This document shows positions 37,611 to 48,889 of a stretch of 64,000 bases of DNA, piece by piece. Numbering within the stretch: position 1 is the first letter of the stretch; the number at the start of each line of letters is the position of its first letter. Origin of the DNA: Arenicola marina (taxonomy: Eukaryota > Annelida > Polychaeta > Arenicolidae). Below the pieces are notes generated by a model, which was not told where the DNA came from, searched no databases, and saw only the letters and a program-made list of their open reading frames with translations. The DNA is taken from assembly GCA_964019135.1 (NCBI GenBank), contig OZ025249.1, positions 6,126,039-6,190,038 of the forward strand, read 5' to 3'. Made by a program: the position numbers and the translations under genes.

Positions 37611-38208
37611 CTGGAAACAGAGCGAAACACGCCATTACAGGGGTTATTACAGTCATGCCGTTATCACGAATAACCCCAACACTCCGCCCGCAATGGCTCC
37701 GATAACGAGCGGCTCCACTGGAAAAAGAGCGAAACACGTCATTAAAGGGGTTATTACAGTCATGCCGTTATAACGAATAATCTCAACACTCCGCCGGCAA
37801 TGGCTCCGATAACGAGCGGCTCCACTGGAAAAAGGGCGAAACATGTCATTACTGGGGTTATTACAGTCATGCCGTTATAACGATTAATCTCAACACTCCG
37901 CCGGCAATGGCTCCGATAACGAGCGGCTTCACTGGAAAAAGGGCGAAACACGTCATTACCGGGGTTATTACAGTCATGCCGTTACAACGAATAACCTCAA
38001 CACTCCGCCGGCAATGGCTCCGATAATGAGCGGCTCCACTGGAAAAAGGGCAAAACATGTCATTACCGGGGTTATTACAGTCATGCCGTTACAACGAATA
38101 ACCCCAACACTCCGCCGGAAATGGCTCCGATAATGAGCGGCTCCACTGGAAAAAGGGCGAAACACGTCATTACCGGGGTTATTACAGTCATGCCGTTATA
38201 ACGATTAA
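37611..38208 (-). repeat. 107-bp tandem array built from the transmembrane exon's 5' part
   Basis: Each unit contains about 60 bp of intron, the acceptor TTTTTCCAG and the first 47 bp of the transmembrane exon. Copies of the acceptor boundary lie at 37717, 37824, 37931, 38038 and 38145, each exactly 107 bp apart and from the real one at 37610. In each copy the frame reads VEPLVIGAIAGGVL with minor changes (for example VKPL in the 37931 copy), then FVITA (one copy IVITA) and a stop, because intron follows directly and no donor is kept. These are partial exon duplications, not genes. The 60-64 codon frames seen here are these relics. Confidence 0.93.
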
Positions 38209-38733
38209 AGTGTTCGTGCCACGATTTTGTCTTGCTCAGATTTAACTTGATTTAGGGAAAATAATCAAATAACAATTTGTTTTAATGGGAGTTAACAGTT
38301 TTTATTCCACGATATCACTATAAACGGGTTCGTTAAAGTAGCAAAAGTGAGGTCCGGCGGGTTTATTTCTGAGAGCGTTGCATCTGAGCGTTATTTGAAA
38401 ATTCCCCAATGATGTCACAAGATTGACAGGTGAGCTTTGATGCAGTGCGTTGACATCTGTGGTCGAGGGCGTGTATTGTTTTCATGGTTGAGTGCGTTTC
38501 GTTGAGTTCAAGCCAATGAGCAGACAGAGTCTGAGTCTCAATATAAAAGCACGTGCGTTTGTATTCCCCTTTGACGTCACTTTCCTCGCTCGCAGAAGTT
38601 AAATTGGTAAGTGCGAAAACAAGTGGAAAAAGTATGCCCTTCTACTATTTGGGGCGTTACAGCTCGATACTATAAGCGCGGATACACAGAAGATTAATAT
38701 GAGCTAAAGTTGTTTTGGCGTGGCACGAACACT
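38209..38733. mobile_element. 525-bp inverted-repeat element flanked by TTAA (piggyBac-type target duplication)
   Basis: The ends AGTGTTCGTGCCACG and CGTGGCACGAACACT are perfect 15-bp inverted repeats. TTAA lies directly outside both (38205-38208 and 38734-38737). It interrupts a 107-bp unit: neighbouring units show the uninterrupted sequence CGATTAATCTCAACACT with a single TTAA. No transposase frame is present, so it is a non-autonomous MITE. TTAA duplications are characteristic of the piggyBac superfamily; the terminal AGTG is not the usual piggyBac CCC start, so the exact family is open. Confidence 0.8.
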
Positions 38734-38768
38734 TTAATCTCAACACTCGGCCGGCAATGATAACGAGC
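38734..38768 (-). repeat. Remnant of a sixth 107-bp unit, left part
   Basis: CTCAACACTCGGCCGGCAATGATAACGAGC continues the unit broken by the TTAA element, with a small deletion compared with intact units. It ends abruptly at 38768. Confidence 0.75.
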
Positions 38769-39226
38769 CTCAGCGTAAGTTTGCCGATCACTGCATTAGA
38801 CACAATCTACTAACCATAATGAATAAAAATCATTTTAGACCATGCAACATCATATTGTTTTAAGGGCATTACATAATACATAAAAAACACGACCATCGAT
38901 TCATACTCCTATGAATGTAACATCCTTCACTGCTACGCATGTAATAAACTAAAGTTATAACTATCATACCTACTTATCTACAATTCCATTCGATGTTTTA
39001 GCCATTAAGTCCTTGTATTGTGACACATATGTTTTATTTATTTGTTTTTCGTGTGTTATCTATTTACTTTTTTTAGCTGGCTCCCATACTAGCGACTAAC
39101 CGTCTTAATGGGAGTCTCCTCAACTAATGCCAATGTATTTTTGTCTTGTCAGTAGGTACTTTTCATTGTATTTCTAGTATATTTTTGTTGGCATGTTGAA
39201 GTAAACATATATCATCAACAAGCTTA
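38769..39226. mobile_element. Second insertion (about 458 bp) in the same repeat unit
   Basis: The unit sequence stops after GATAACGAGC at 38768 and resumes at TCCACTGGAAAAAGGG from 39227. The intervening sequence is AT-rich and single-copy within the window. Neither inverted repeats nor a clear target duplication are visible, so it could be a retroelement end or filler DNA from break repair. Confidence 0.4.
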
Positions 39227-39285
39227 TCCACTGGAAAAAGGGCGAAACAGGTCATTACAGGGATTATTACAGTAATGTCATTAAA
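39227..39285 (-). repeat. Remnant of a 107-bp unit, right part, with acceptor relic
   Basis: TCCACTGGAAAAAGGGCGAA and the following GTCATTACAGGGATTATTACAG match the intronic half of the 107-bp unit, including the acceptor CAG (39233-39231). This is the far edge of the array. Confidence 0.75.
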
Positions 39286-39628
39286 TTGCTTTTCCGGCTT
39301 TTAAAATCATATTGGAAATACACTCAGTATATGTGTATCTGAGTGCTTATATGAGGATAAAGCGGTTCAGATTCAGCAACTCTGATGAAGCTGGTGAGTG
39401 TAGTAGTAAGTCGTATATACATGAAGGCTATCAAAACAAAATAAGTTGATTTTGTATTCAAAATCTACTGAATTTACATGTATTCAAGTAGATCGAGGAA
39501 GGCAAAGTAGGAGACGCTAGGAGTTGGGGGGAGGGGGGGGGGGGGTAGTGGGGGGTGGGGGGTAGTGGGGGGGCACTACAAAAACCCGTCGCAGACATAA
39601 CATTAATACCCGTATGCTATGCGCTTAA
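39286..39628. other. Intronic spacer with poly-G tract
   Basis: It holds a G-rich run (about 39525-39570) and otherwise nothing recognised. Confidence 0.4.
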
Positions 39629-39898
39629 CTAAGTATTGGAGACCTGTGTTCACGGTGTATTCTGCAAATGCGTGTCGAAGACATGTTTCCGTATCCGATC
39701 CTTGTATCCTGGGCTTCAATTGGTGTTACGCACTTAAATACACTGTACAGAGAAGTCATGGGACAGATGATTGATTTTCCAAACATACCAATAGAGGACA
39801 AATTCATTTATCTAATGCAAAATGGAAGTAAAGAAGTTGCGCGGTACTTAGATGAGGCGTGGGTATATAGACGAGGGTTATTGTACATAACTGGTTAA
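39629..39898 (+). pseudogene. Degraded LINE ORF2 C-terminus (zinc-knuckle region)
   Basis: The frame reads SIGDLCSRCILQMRVEDMFP, later LNTLYREVM, then EDKFIYLMQN and WVYRRGLL before the stop. A CxxC pair, a V-E-D-x-F element and a following E-x-K-F-I-x-L-M segment with a terminal aromatic/basic stretch is the layout of the C-terminal end of non-LTR retrotransposon reverse transcriptases. The expected His/Cys after VED is lost and a stop lies just upstream (39626-39628), so this is a dead fragment. It is antisense to the surrounding gene and intronic. The match is from memory of the family layout. Confidence 0.45.
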
Positions 39899-41269
39899 GT
39901 GTACATATGTCTTCGTTTTGTTTAATTTAAGTCCATTCACTACGTTATATTTTAACATACTAGTGCCGTCTAATGGCTGTTCTAATGCTGTAGTTAATTT
40001 AAAGCCACTTATAAGTCCTGTAGACCTGGGCGAGGTAATATTTGCATTTTTGTATTGTGTTAGTATGTCTGTATTCTCTCAAGTGACTATAATAAAACAA
40101 TATCTATCTATAGATATCCGCGCCTCAAGTACGTCTTGATTGTTCTGCCAGTTCCGCTGTCACACTGATTTACCTCATGTTGTATTGGGAAATTAGAACA
40201 TGTGTTCATATTTGGCGTGAACTATACTATCTTTGCCTTGGACCGCTTTGTCACGGAATAAATATTTATAATGTTACCGCCATGTATGTGTCATGCACTT
40301 ATATGTATCAGGTATCAGAGCCTTATGCTATCTAAACCATGTTCAGATACGAATTTTGCAGTACGAGCATTGTATCTATATGCACTTAAATACATATAAC
40401 AGTTAAGTGTTGTGTATTTAAGCTTGTATCCGATCCCGGTGTTATGCACTGCTTATCCATGTTTGGAGTGGTCGGGCGGGGGTTGGAGGGCATCCACCGA
40501 TATTTTTCAGACGGCCGCCTTCACTGGTGCAGCTCTTGTCCTTTGTTATCCAGCAGTAAATCTCAAGTTCAGTTTAGACATCACACGCGCCCCGAGACAA
40601 AAAAGATAGACTTTCCGCCTCGCAATTACCCCGGAAGCAGAAAGACGCCCTCTTTGGAATCTCGAGCACCTCAATCTGTTTTGACATATTAAATAGCGTT
40701 GTTTGAAAGGTCAGTTACCCTGACATGTTTATGTCAAGACGATGAGCCCAGTTTGGGAGATTACCGTCGAATCCCTGCCACTTTTACCATAAATGGAACT
40801 GCAGATACACAAAGACGTCATTCGGGATGAAACAGAGACTTCGGGAGACTGCCGGAAGCCCGCTGACAGGTTAAAGGGCATCTCACCGACGTCAGAGCTC
40901 AATTGCCTGGTTTCCGAATGACGTCACGCTCAGGCTCATTTGATATGCGCATACATGAATACTTAATGAGCTTCAGGATTCGGACAAACAGTGATAAAAT
41001 GGCAGCGAACACAGTGAAACCAATCATGAAGCAGAGCGAAAGTGACGTTTAATTATGCTTTACATAGTTTTTCATCATATGTTTATTGCCACTGACCTTA
41101 TGATTACAGCAATCAATTGTTCGTCTTGGACATCAGTCTTCAGTGAATCATTTATCTGCATTACTGATAATTGTTGATAAGCTTAATTGTATATCCAGTT
41201 ATGATAGTTTTTTATTCTAGACTTGTATAATATGTACACCATTTAAAGATACACTGAGCTCCAAAAAAA
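39899..41269. other. Intronic, possibly LINE 3' tail, otherwise nothing recognised
   Basis: An AATAAATATTTATAATG run (about 40257) downstream of the LINE fragment could be its tail. No phase-compatible exon of the minus-strand gene was seen. Confidence 0.3.
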
Positions 41270-41990
41270 GAAGAAAAATGTCGCCATGCCTGTTAAAGAG
41301 CTAAGACTTAAAGGGAACCGCCAGCCTGGCCTTCAACGCTGCTTTACCGATTCATATAATACCCAATTGTCTATCCTCCAAATTACATAATTTTTCGTTC
41401 TATCTGTAGCTCACAATAAAATTTAGAAATGACCGCCAAGCACGATTTCGCCGCTTACCCAGGCGGCAGCCCTTTTTGGAGGCGTGTCTGTGATTGACCA
41501 ACCAGGAGGCGATACTCTAATTTATTCAAACCGGAAATTGCGCCTATTGTGTGACCAAAACAAGAGCGCGTGATTCCAACTCCAATTATGGCATTGATGC
41601 GGAGTCAATCGTCGCAAGACGTATATATCAACTTGTTTGGATGGTACTTTGCCATGAAACACTAAGATCTTGCGCTACTGTGAGGCTTGGAACTGCCGCT
41701 GTTCATCTGTAAATCGCGGCCCTGATCTATCTCTCCGCGAGTTAAAACGTAAGGCGGCGCCATATGAATAGTCACAATATGGGTCACTGCTCCCGGCAAA
41801 ATGGCGCTCTGCTTGACATTGCTGGCGGCGGGTTGCCTTAATTTTGTTCTCCTCACCAGTCGGTCGAAACGAAGCGTTAACACTCGCCAATTTCATTTTA
41901 AAATGTAAACTTTCGGTGCAGATCGCGATTAAATTAGGTTGGACACCCACTTTAAATACATGTCAATGAGAGGCCCCATTATAAGTTTTC
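41270..41990. other. CpG-richer module, possible dispersed repeat
   Basis: This stretch is richer in CpG than its flanks. It holds a 91-codon minus-strand frame (41675-41950) with the phrase CQAERHFAGSSDPYCDYSYG. There is no start context, splice context or known domain. It may be a fragment of a transposable element; a genome-wide copy count would tell. Confidence 0.25.
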
Positions 41991-42755
41991 GGCATATTGT
42001 TAACATGTGTTTCAATGAAATTTTAGATTACAATTGATGCTTTAACCCAGATTCAAATTTTATGTTTCTTTTGCTGCTATGTTTTCTTGGCGATAGAACT
42101 AGTCATCCAGCTGGGTCAAAATGATAGTAAACAGATGATCTGTTTGAAAACAGTTGACAGTTGACTTCGGCGTAGCGTGTTACTAAATCGATGCGAATAT
42201 CTGACGTTGTGACAGGTGTTAATGCATTGAATGAAATGAAGACACCAAGAAACGTTGTCTCTTACTTAACACATGAATATCAAAAAGAAAACAAAAAATA
42301 CTTTAAATTAATTCATCTGTAATTGGTTTGGATCTGTGAAGATACAACCGGCGGTATATCAAGGAAGCTAAAAGTGTGTGAAAAGGGTTTGTGGGGGGAG
42401 GGGGCGGTGCTCCCGACTACCCTGTCGGTTCCTACCCATATGGCCAAACACAAGCCTTACTACGCGGGGAGGAATCCCCTCCCACCTCCCCCTGCCCCCC
42501 TCCCAGCGCTTCAAACGCATATGATTTAATAATAATATGACGTAAGTTTAATAATATCGTAATAGATTCATATTTCTTCTTGTAACAGCAGTGTAATAAT
42601 ATAGCAAAATTAATACTGCAATCCTATGATGATTGTATGCAGTGACTCATTACAATGCTGGACGGTATTTTCGGGTGGCTCTGCATGCTTGACCCCCGTG
42701 ACCTCGCGTCTGGACGGGTGTTATTGTGATGTTGTTTACCAAACACCGTAATGGA
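41991..42755. other. Intronic, no feature seen
   Basis: AT-rich, with a C-rich run near 42478-42510. No exon or repeat was recognised. Confidence 0.4.
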
Positions 42756-42756
42756 G

Positions 42757-43542
42757 GGCATGCATGGGCCAGCCTGGGCCATCAGGGGCCAGCCTGGGCC
42801 ATCAGGAGTCAGCATGGGCCAGCCTGGGCCATCAGGGGCCAGCCTGGGCCATCAGGGGCCAGCATGGGCCATCAGTGGCCAGCATGGGCCATCAGGGGCC
42901 AGCATGGGCCATCAGGGGCCAACATGGGCCATCAGGGGTCAGCATGGGCCATCAGGGGCCAGCATGGGCCATCAGTGGCAAGCATGGGCCATCAGGGGCC
43001 AGCATGGGCCATCAGGGGCCAACATGGGCCAACATGGGCCATCAGGGGCCAGCATGGGCCATCAGGGGCCAGCATGGGCCATCAGGGGTTAACATGGGCC
43101 ATCAGGGGCCAACATGGGCCATCAGGGGCCAGCATGGGCCATCAGGGGCCAGCATGGGCCATCAGGGGCCAGCCTGGGCCATCAGTGGCCAGCATGGGCC
43201 ATCAGGGGTTAACATGGGCCATCAGGGGCCAGCATGGGCCATCAGGGGCCAGCATGGGCCATCAGGGGCCAGCATGGGCCATCAGGGGCCAACATGGGCC
43301 ATCAGGGGCCAACGTAAGCCATCAGGGGCCAACATGGGCCACCAGGGGCCAGTATGGGCCACCAGGGGCCAACATGGGCCATCAGGGGCCAGCCTGGGCC
43401 ATCAGGGGCCAGCATGGGCCATCAGGGGCCAGCATGGGCTATCAGGGGCCAGCATGGGCCACCAGGGGCCAGTATGGGCCACCAGGGGCCAACATGGGCC
43501 ATCAGGGGCCAACATGGGCCATCAGGGACCAGTATGGGCGTC
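42757..43542. repeat. 20-bp minisatellite, about 39 copies
   Basis: AGCATGGGCCATCAGGGGCC repeats every 20 bp with small variants (AACATGGGCC, AGCCTGGGCC, GTTAACATGGGCC). Three plus-strand frames stay open across it (up to 298 codons) because 20 is not a multiple of 3 and the unit lacks stops; none is a gene. It is intronic in the minus-strand gene. Confidence 0.96.
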
Positions 43543-43919
43543 ACTACGCACAGAACACACGACAAAGCGAACGCTCCTTGGATAGCAAAACGTGCTCCAA
43601 TTTATATATACGTCGTCGGTGAATCTCCTGTCAGTATACTATAATACTATATAATATGTCAATCGTAAAAGAGGCTCAGAGAAATTACTTCCTAACTCCA
43701 GAGCAATGTACAACAGTAGGAGATATTATTGCGATTTACACAGCGAAAGTGGTAATGTGTACAAAGAACAAAACGGATATATATAATACTATGGCACTGG
43801 CTATGTGATCACTTGGGAATACATGTAAAAGTCTTTGTTAAATAACAACAACTAATAAGGTGATATATAATAATCGAGGGTAACTTCAACGCCTCATGCT
43901 GCGGTTTCTGTAGACTTAC

Positions 43920-44081
43920 CCATGATTAACCTGGACGGGTATCCTCTGTGTATCAAGAACTGGGAGCGAATACCATTGTCTGGAGTGACGTATCCGGGGC
44001 AGGTCCTGGCAGTCTGGAATGCCCGCCAGATGGCGGTGGTGTCCCCTACCGGTCGGCCCGGACAGTTAAGGGTGTGACCCC
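43920..44081 (-). CDS. Juxtamembrane ectodomain exon
   Basis: The donor AATCATGG|GTAAGTC (intron from 43919) leaves one base, exactly what the transmembrane exon needs. The frame reads CPGRPVGDTTAIWRAFQTAR, then TCPGYVTPDNGIRS and FLIHRGYPSRLIM before joining VEPLVIGA. Two Cys-Pro-Gly motifs and a Trp suggest a small folded extracellular segment. The 5' boundary is uncertain: the acceptor can be after GTCTGAG (start 44081) or after CCGGTAG (start 44045), both in the same phase. A phase-0 acceptor, GGCATTCCAG, is also possible. An in-frame TGA just upstream of 44081 limits the exon. The family is not recognised. Confidence 0.58.
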
Positions 44082-44287
44082 CTCAGACGTGACCTCCAGT
44101 CACAACTAACCGTCCACTGCCGCCAAAGTTGACTCCACACCTTAATCCAAATTGTTTTAATAAGGTTTAGGTGCAGCTAATTGATTGGAAAGGCCACCAG
44201 AGTGGAGATCTTGCGAAGTCGAAACGGGCCCCTGACTACTGGAGATCGCGTTGGGCAAATCTCGGGCCCGCGTGACTGAGCAGGAGA
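44082..44287 (-). other. Intronic, no feature seen
   Basis: Short single-copy sequence upstream of the ectodomain exon in the minus-strand transcript. Confidence 0.4.
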
Positions 44288-44353
44288 GTGAGACGAGATG
44301 ACGGGCTGGGTTGGCTGGGCTGGGCTGGGCTGGGCTGGCTGGGCTGGCTGGGC
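44288..44353. repeat. (GGGCT/GGCTG)n microsatellite
   Basis: TGGGCTGGGCTGGGCTGGGC-type pentamer repeat, slightly interrupted. Confidence 0.85.
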
Positions 44354-47034
44354 TGGGTCGAGCTTTACAAGGTATGTGTGTGTGTATATATGTGTGAGTG
44401 TGTCTGTGAGTGAAGGGGCTACCTGTGCTACAGTGGTGTGCTGCTCTGAAAGGCAAGGTAAGGCTCGTCATGGTTCACTGTCCCCCGGGGTAGGTCTCCT
44501 AGAGGAGGGGGGAGGGCGGTGTGGTAGTGCTGGGGCAAGGGCTATAGGTGTCTCAGCGTCTATAGTAAGGAGGGCATGGGAGGTTGGGGGGTGGGGGGGG
44601 GGGGGGGGGGGTAAGAGAAATACTGCAGCGGTGGTTCAAGGTGGATCTACTTAAGTAAGACCGTCAAACGCCCACAGGTGAACCACAAACCGGCCTGAGG
44701 TGAGGCCTAAAAGTATCCGCCCCAGACTGTACACTACACTCCGCCTACCCTCCTTCCCTACTTCCCTTCCCCATAGCAGCCCCCCCCCCCCCCACCCCGG
44801 TGATGACGGGGGCCTGGCGCCCCCACCCCGCGATGAGGGTGCCCGGGCCGGACGCCCGTCACTGGGGTGGGGTGAGACCGTGTATGTGTGAGGCCGCACC
44901 CACAAACTCGCCCCTCACCGTTTGGGCGTGTCGCCTTGGCGGTGAATGGCGGGGTTCAGTGCAGTGAAGTCTCCGCAGACAGCGTCGTCTTGTCACCAGA
45001 GGGCGACCCCAGCCCGGGTGGGTCTCCCGCCTCAAGAGACCACGCCTTGAAAACCGAACGATTCAAGCCAACTGGAGCGCCGCCTCGCCCCCCCCCCCCC
45101 CCCCGCCTCCCCCTCCCAGCGCCCTCCCTCACTCTCGCTGTTTTACACACGGTCACATAAGGAAATGATGCTTTATTGTATCTCTGTTGTGTCCATATAT
45201 TCGACGCCCTATTACAAGCCGACCAGGATTCTCAACAACCATGAGGCATGTTTAGGATTTTTCTTGGTTCGCCGCTGAAGCTCATTTGAATAAAAAGGCA
45301 AACGAGTCACTGGCTTAAAAAAAAACAAAAGCAATCTTATTAACTAGGGTAGTGCGCTGAGCTTCAGATTGGCAGGCCCTTGTCAGGGCAGGGGGGACAG
45401 GTGGGGGGGGGGGGGGCTGCTACCGGTCACTGAATCCAGTGAGTGTTTACATACGGTTCATCTAAATACCTCCAAGACTATCATTTACCAACTTATTTTG
45501 ATATTTATTTGATTAGTGCCAAATCATTCAAAAAGTTACATAACAGAGATAATACATTATATATGATAATAAGGCAGTTGCACTATAATTACATATATAT
45601 ATAATGGGGAATACACATACATCGTTCGTATTATATCAGGAGTCTAGTGAGATGGAATTGGGGGAGAGGGCACTAATTGAATTTTTTGGGGTATATGGGG
45701 AGGGGGGCGGGTGTCGACGTGGTTCGTCCGGTGTAAAATGTGGTTAAAAGTGCACAAAATTGGGGAGTTGCCATTGATTTTAAATTTCAGATAGATCACT
45801 CTTAAAGGAAAAAGATCACTCTTAAAGAAAAAAGGTTTGCACAAATGCTGCCAAACATGAGATCCGGGTCCAAAGTGGTATGGAAAGCTCTTTCCATCTT
45901 AAACCTGGATGGGAAACCTCGTGGGATCGTATGTAGATATATATAACCCTGGGGCTACATGCCCTGTTTTACTAATTTAATAAAACAGGGCATTCCAGAT
46001 CATTAAAACTTCAAGAAACAGTGAGAGGCGAACAGTCGACGTTTCGTGACGTAAGTAAAGGTTCTCGTTTGAGGAGTTGGTGCGCTGTCCATACGCGACA
46101 GGCCGCCATTACCTTCAGCAAAAACTTCGTGACAAAACGTCCGAGCATTAAATGTTACTTCACATAATAAAACATTTCACACATCAACGATCACTGTTTC
46201 TTTTTCTTTTCTCAAAAATTCACATTCATCTAAATATTTCTAACTCCTTCATCGGTCTACAATTAGCCTGACCAACGAGTGAGCCTGTATCGTTGTGATG
46301 ATTCCCGAGTTTGTTCGGATTTTATAACTTGATATTGCTACACTTACCAAGCCATGAGCCACATATTTCGCATAGTAATTTAAATTGTTTTAATATTTAC
46401 TTTTCAGCAAGGTTTTGATTTTGACAAGTTGATGAACTAATGCTCAACGTAGGAGTTGTTCAGGCATGACAACTTATTACATAATGATTGCTACTTATTA
46501 TTTGATGTTTCTTGGATGTATCAGCATAAATGTGAAAGATTGGATGCGCAATTTCATCCATTTTGTACGAGTTTTTTCTCTGCGCTGTATGATGGCTGCA
46601 GCCAATGAACTCCGGTTTGTTATTTTACCGACAAATACTTGTCTATTGGTCTGCCTAATTCTTATGCTCACTACCTTTCTGTCCCCACACGGTTAACCGA
46701 ACCGCATCACGATTCCTAATGTACTCGACATCTCCCATGCAGGAGGCGAAAACCAATACAAGGCAGTGTATGACATTTGCCATGTGAGAATATGGTCTGT
46801 GTCTATATGCAGTATGTACCAGTGCACACGACATGGCGCTCGTGACCCATGCCGCCGCCCGCCATACCTTCAGCACGACCGACATCATGTCAGGAGTGTG
46901 ATCAGTGTGCAATGAAGGACTCGGTTCTCATCCTGGGGAGGCTGGCGGGGGTGGGAGTTGGGAAGCGTAGTGATGTCGGAGGCAGTGAGATCCAGTCAGA
47001 CACTGACGGTAGTCCAGTAAGTCCTCAGGTTAGA
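44354..47034. other. Non-coding; several homopolymer G/C runs
   Basis: Poly-G (about 44590-44611), poly-C (about 44780-44794 and 45089-45104) and poly-G (about 45400-45413) runs punctuate the region. 44880-45060 is CpG-richer. A donor-like AAG|GTATGG follows MMSVVLK on the minus strand near 46866, but its phase fits no known exon, so I do not call it. Confidence 0.35.
45959..45993. other. Perfect 13-bp stem hairpin
   Basis: ATGCCCTGTTTTA (45959-45971) pairs perfectly with TAAAACAGGGCAT (45981-45993) across a 9-nt AT loop. This is a potential cruciform or RNA hairpin, or the end-joined remnant of an inverted-repeat element. No flanking duplication is seen. Confidence 0.6.
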
Positions 47035-47612
47035 TCAGAGAGGTGGGCGGATAAGAGTGTTAGTCGGATGAGAGAGGTGGTCGGATAAAAGAGGTGGTCG
47101 GATAAGATAGGTGGTTTGAATAAGAGTGTTGGTCGGATGAGAGTGGTGATCGGATAAGATAGGTGGTTTCAATAAAAGTGTTGGTCTGATAAGGCAGGTG
47201 GTCGGATAAAGAGGTGGTCTGATAAGGCAGGTGGTCGGATAAAGAGGTGGTCTGATAAGAGAGGTGGTCGGACAAACTAGGTGGTGTAAATAAGAGTGTT
47301 GGTCGGATAAGAGCGGTGGCCGGATAAGAGAGTTGGTCGAATAAGAGTGAGGTAGAATAAGAGAGGTGGTCGGATAAGACTGGTGATCGGATGAGAGAGG
47401 AGGTCGGATAAAAGAGGTGGTCGGATAAGAGTGGTGGTCGGATAAAGGCGGTGGTCGGACGAGAGAGGTGGTCGGATAAAAGAGGTGGTCGGATGAGAGA
47501 GGTGGTCGAATACAGTAGATGGTCGGATAAGAGAGGTGGTTGGATAAGAGAGATGGTCGCACAGGAGTGGGGGTCGGATAAGAGAGGTGGTCGGATAAGA
47601 GATAACGTTAAG
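47033..47612. repeat. About 17-bp minisatellite
   Basis: GGTGGTCGGATAAGAGA-type units repeat, often as imperfect pairs. Variants AGTGTTGGTCGGATGAGA and TAAGATAGGTGGTTT occur. The 175-codon Pro/Ser/Tyr frame on the minus strand is an artefact. Confidence 0.92.
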
Positions 47613-48885
47613 GTCCGATAAAGCGGGAGTCAAGATAAGGCGCTAGATAGGAGACGGCCAGAAGCCTGTCGGCTATAGGAGGCATGTGGCACTATGTTGG
47701 CAGTTTCGGCCGGACTGGGTCATTGTAATTTCCAGAAATAACAATGTGGACACGATCAAGTGTCATAACGCACCCACACAGCCTAGGTCTCAAATGTCAA
47801 GTCCTGATCAAGCGAGGGGTTGCATTCTGACAATTATTGCAAAGAAATTATTAAGTTCGCATCAATAGTCGAAGTAGATCCACATTTAATGCGTTTCTTT
47901 TGTTAATGTAGCAATGCCACGGCCATTTATATGTATCAAGGAAAACATTTCTTGAAATTATTGAAGCAGAAACATGCTTTCACATTCTCGCTAACCTACT
48001 CGTACTAAGCCAATATAATAGAGAAAAATAGAATTGAGCCCACGCGACCCAACTGAGATGATCCTAGTGTGAGCGCCTCACTTCTCCATCCACATACATG
48101 GTGGTAGTCTAGGAAACCCGGTTTTGTTACCAAGGTAACGCATCACTTGAAACTATGCGACGCATTTCAAGGCAAACACAACAGCATAGTCCCCCCCCCC
48201 ACTACCCCTCCACCCCTGCGGGTTCCGGTTTAACATGCTCATTATAGGCAGGGGAAGGGTTTATTTTGAATATTCAGATGTTTGGAGAAAGATTTTGGAG
48301 AAAGCAGGTAACCAATGTTCGATGTGTTCAATTCAAAATATCAGGAATTCGTAAAATTAATATAATAAACCCGTAGCAGAGTAAATATTGAAGCAATCTG
48401 TGTGGTTGTGCAAAATATATGGCTCATAGTTAGGAACGTGTGGCGCTTTGTAGTCACGAATCTGAACAAGCGCCGGCACCATCTCAAAGCCGTCATTTCT
48501 GCTTAGATGCAGGGTCTGGTTTAATTGTTGCTCACGCTAAATACAGGCAACTGAAGGGTTTATGTACATATTCAGATAAATTGACATTTTTCAGAAAGGC
48601 GATAACTTATAATTCTTCAATGTGTTTAATTCATTGTATCTGGAATAGTGTTCTAACCTGCGATGTTGGAATGCGGAATTTTTAACAAAACAAAATAGCA
48701 GGACTGCCCCGTCTGATGTGTACAGCTAAAGATGTATGGAAAAGAAGCGAAAGCCGTATCTATAACCCGGTAACAGAATCGTGGTGGCGCCGCCAAGCGG
48801 TGAGGGTTATCACATCGCTCTAGCCAGGTGTGCACGGGCGTGTCCTGCTGCCTGGACGAAGGCCGCTGGCGAACCCTCCTGGGTG
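47613..48885. other. Non-coding, no feature seen
   Basis: AT-rich single-copy sequence with a poly-C run near 48190. Short open frames lack domains. Confidence 0.35.
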
Positions 48886-48889
48886 CGCA

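Noticed and set aside
42726..43622. 298-codon frame with a MGHQGPAWAIRGQ-type period
   Set aside because: The 20-bp repeat leaves all three plus-strand frames open, so openness carries no coding information.
46860..46915. First exon with MMSVVLK and donor AAG|GTATGG
   Set aside because: It ends in phase 0 while the preferred 44081 acceptor needs phase 1, and no clear signal peptide is encoded before the donor.
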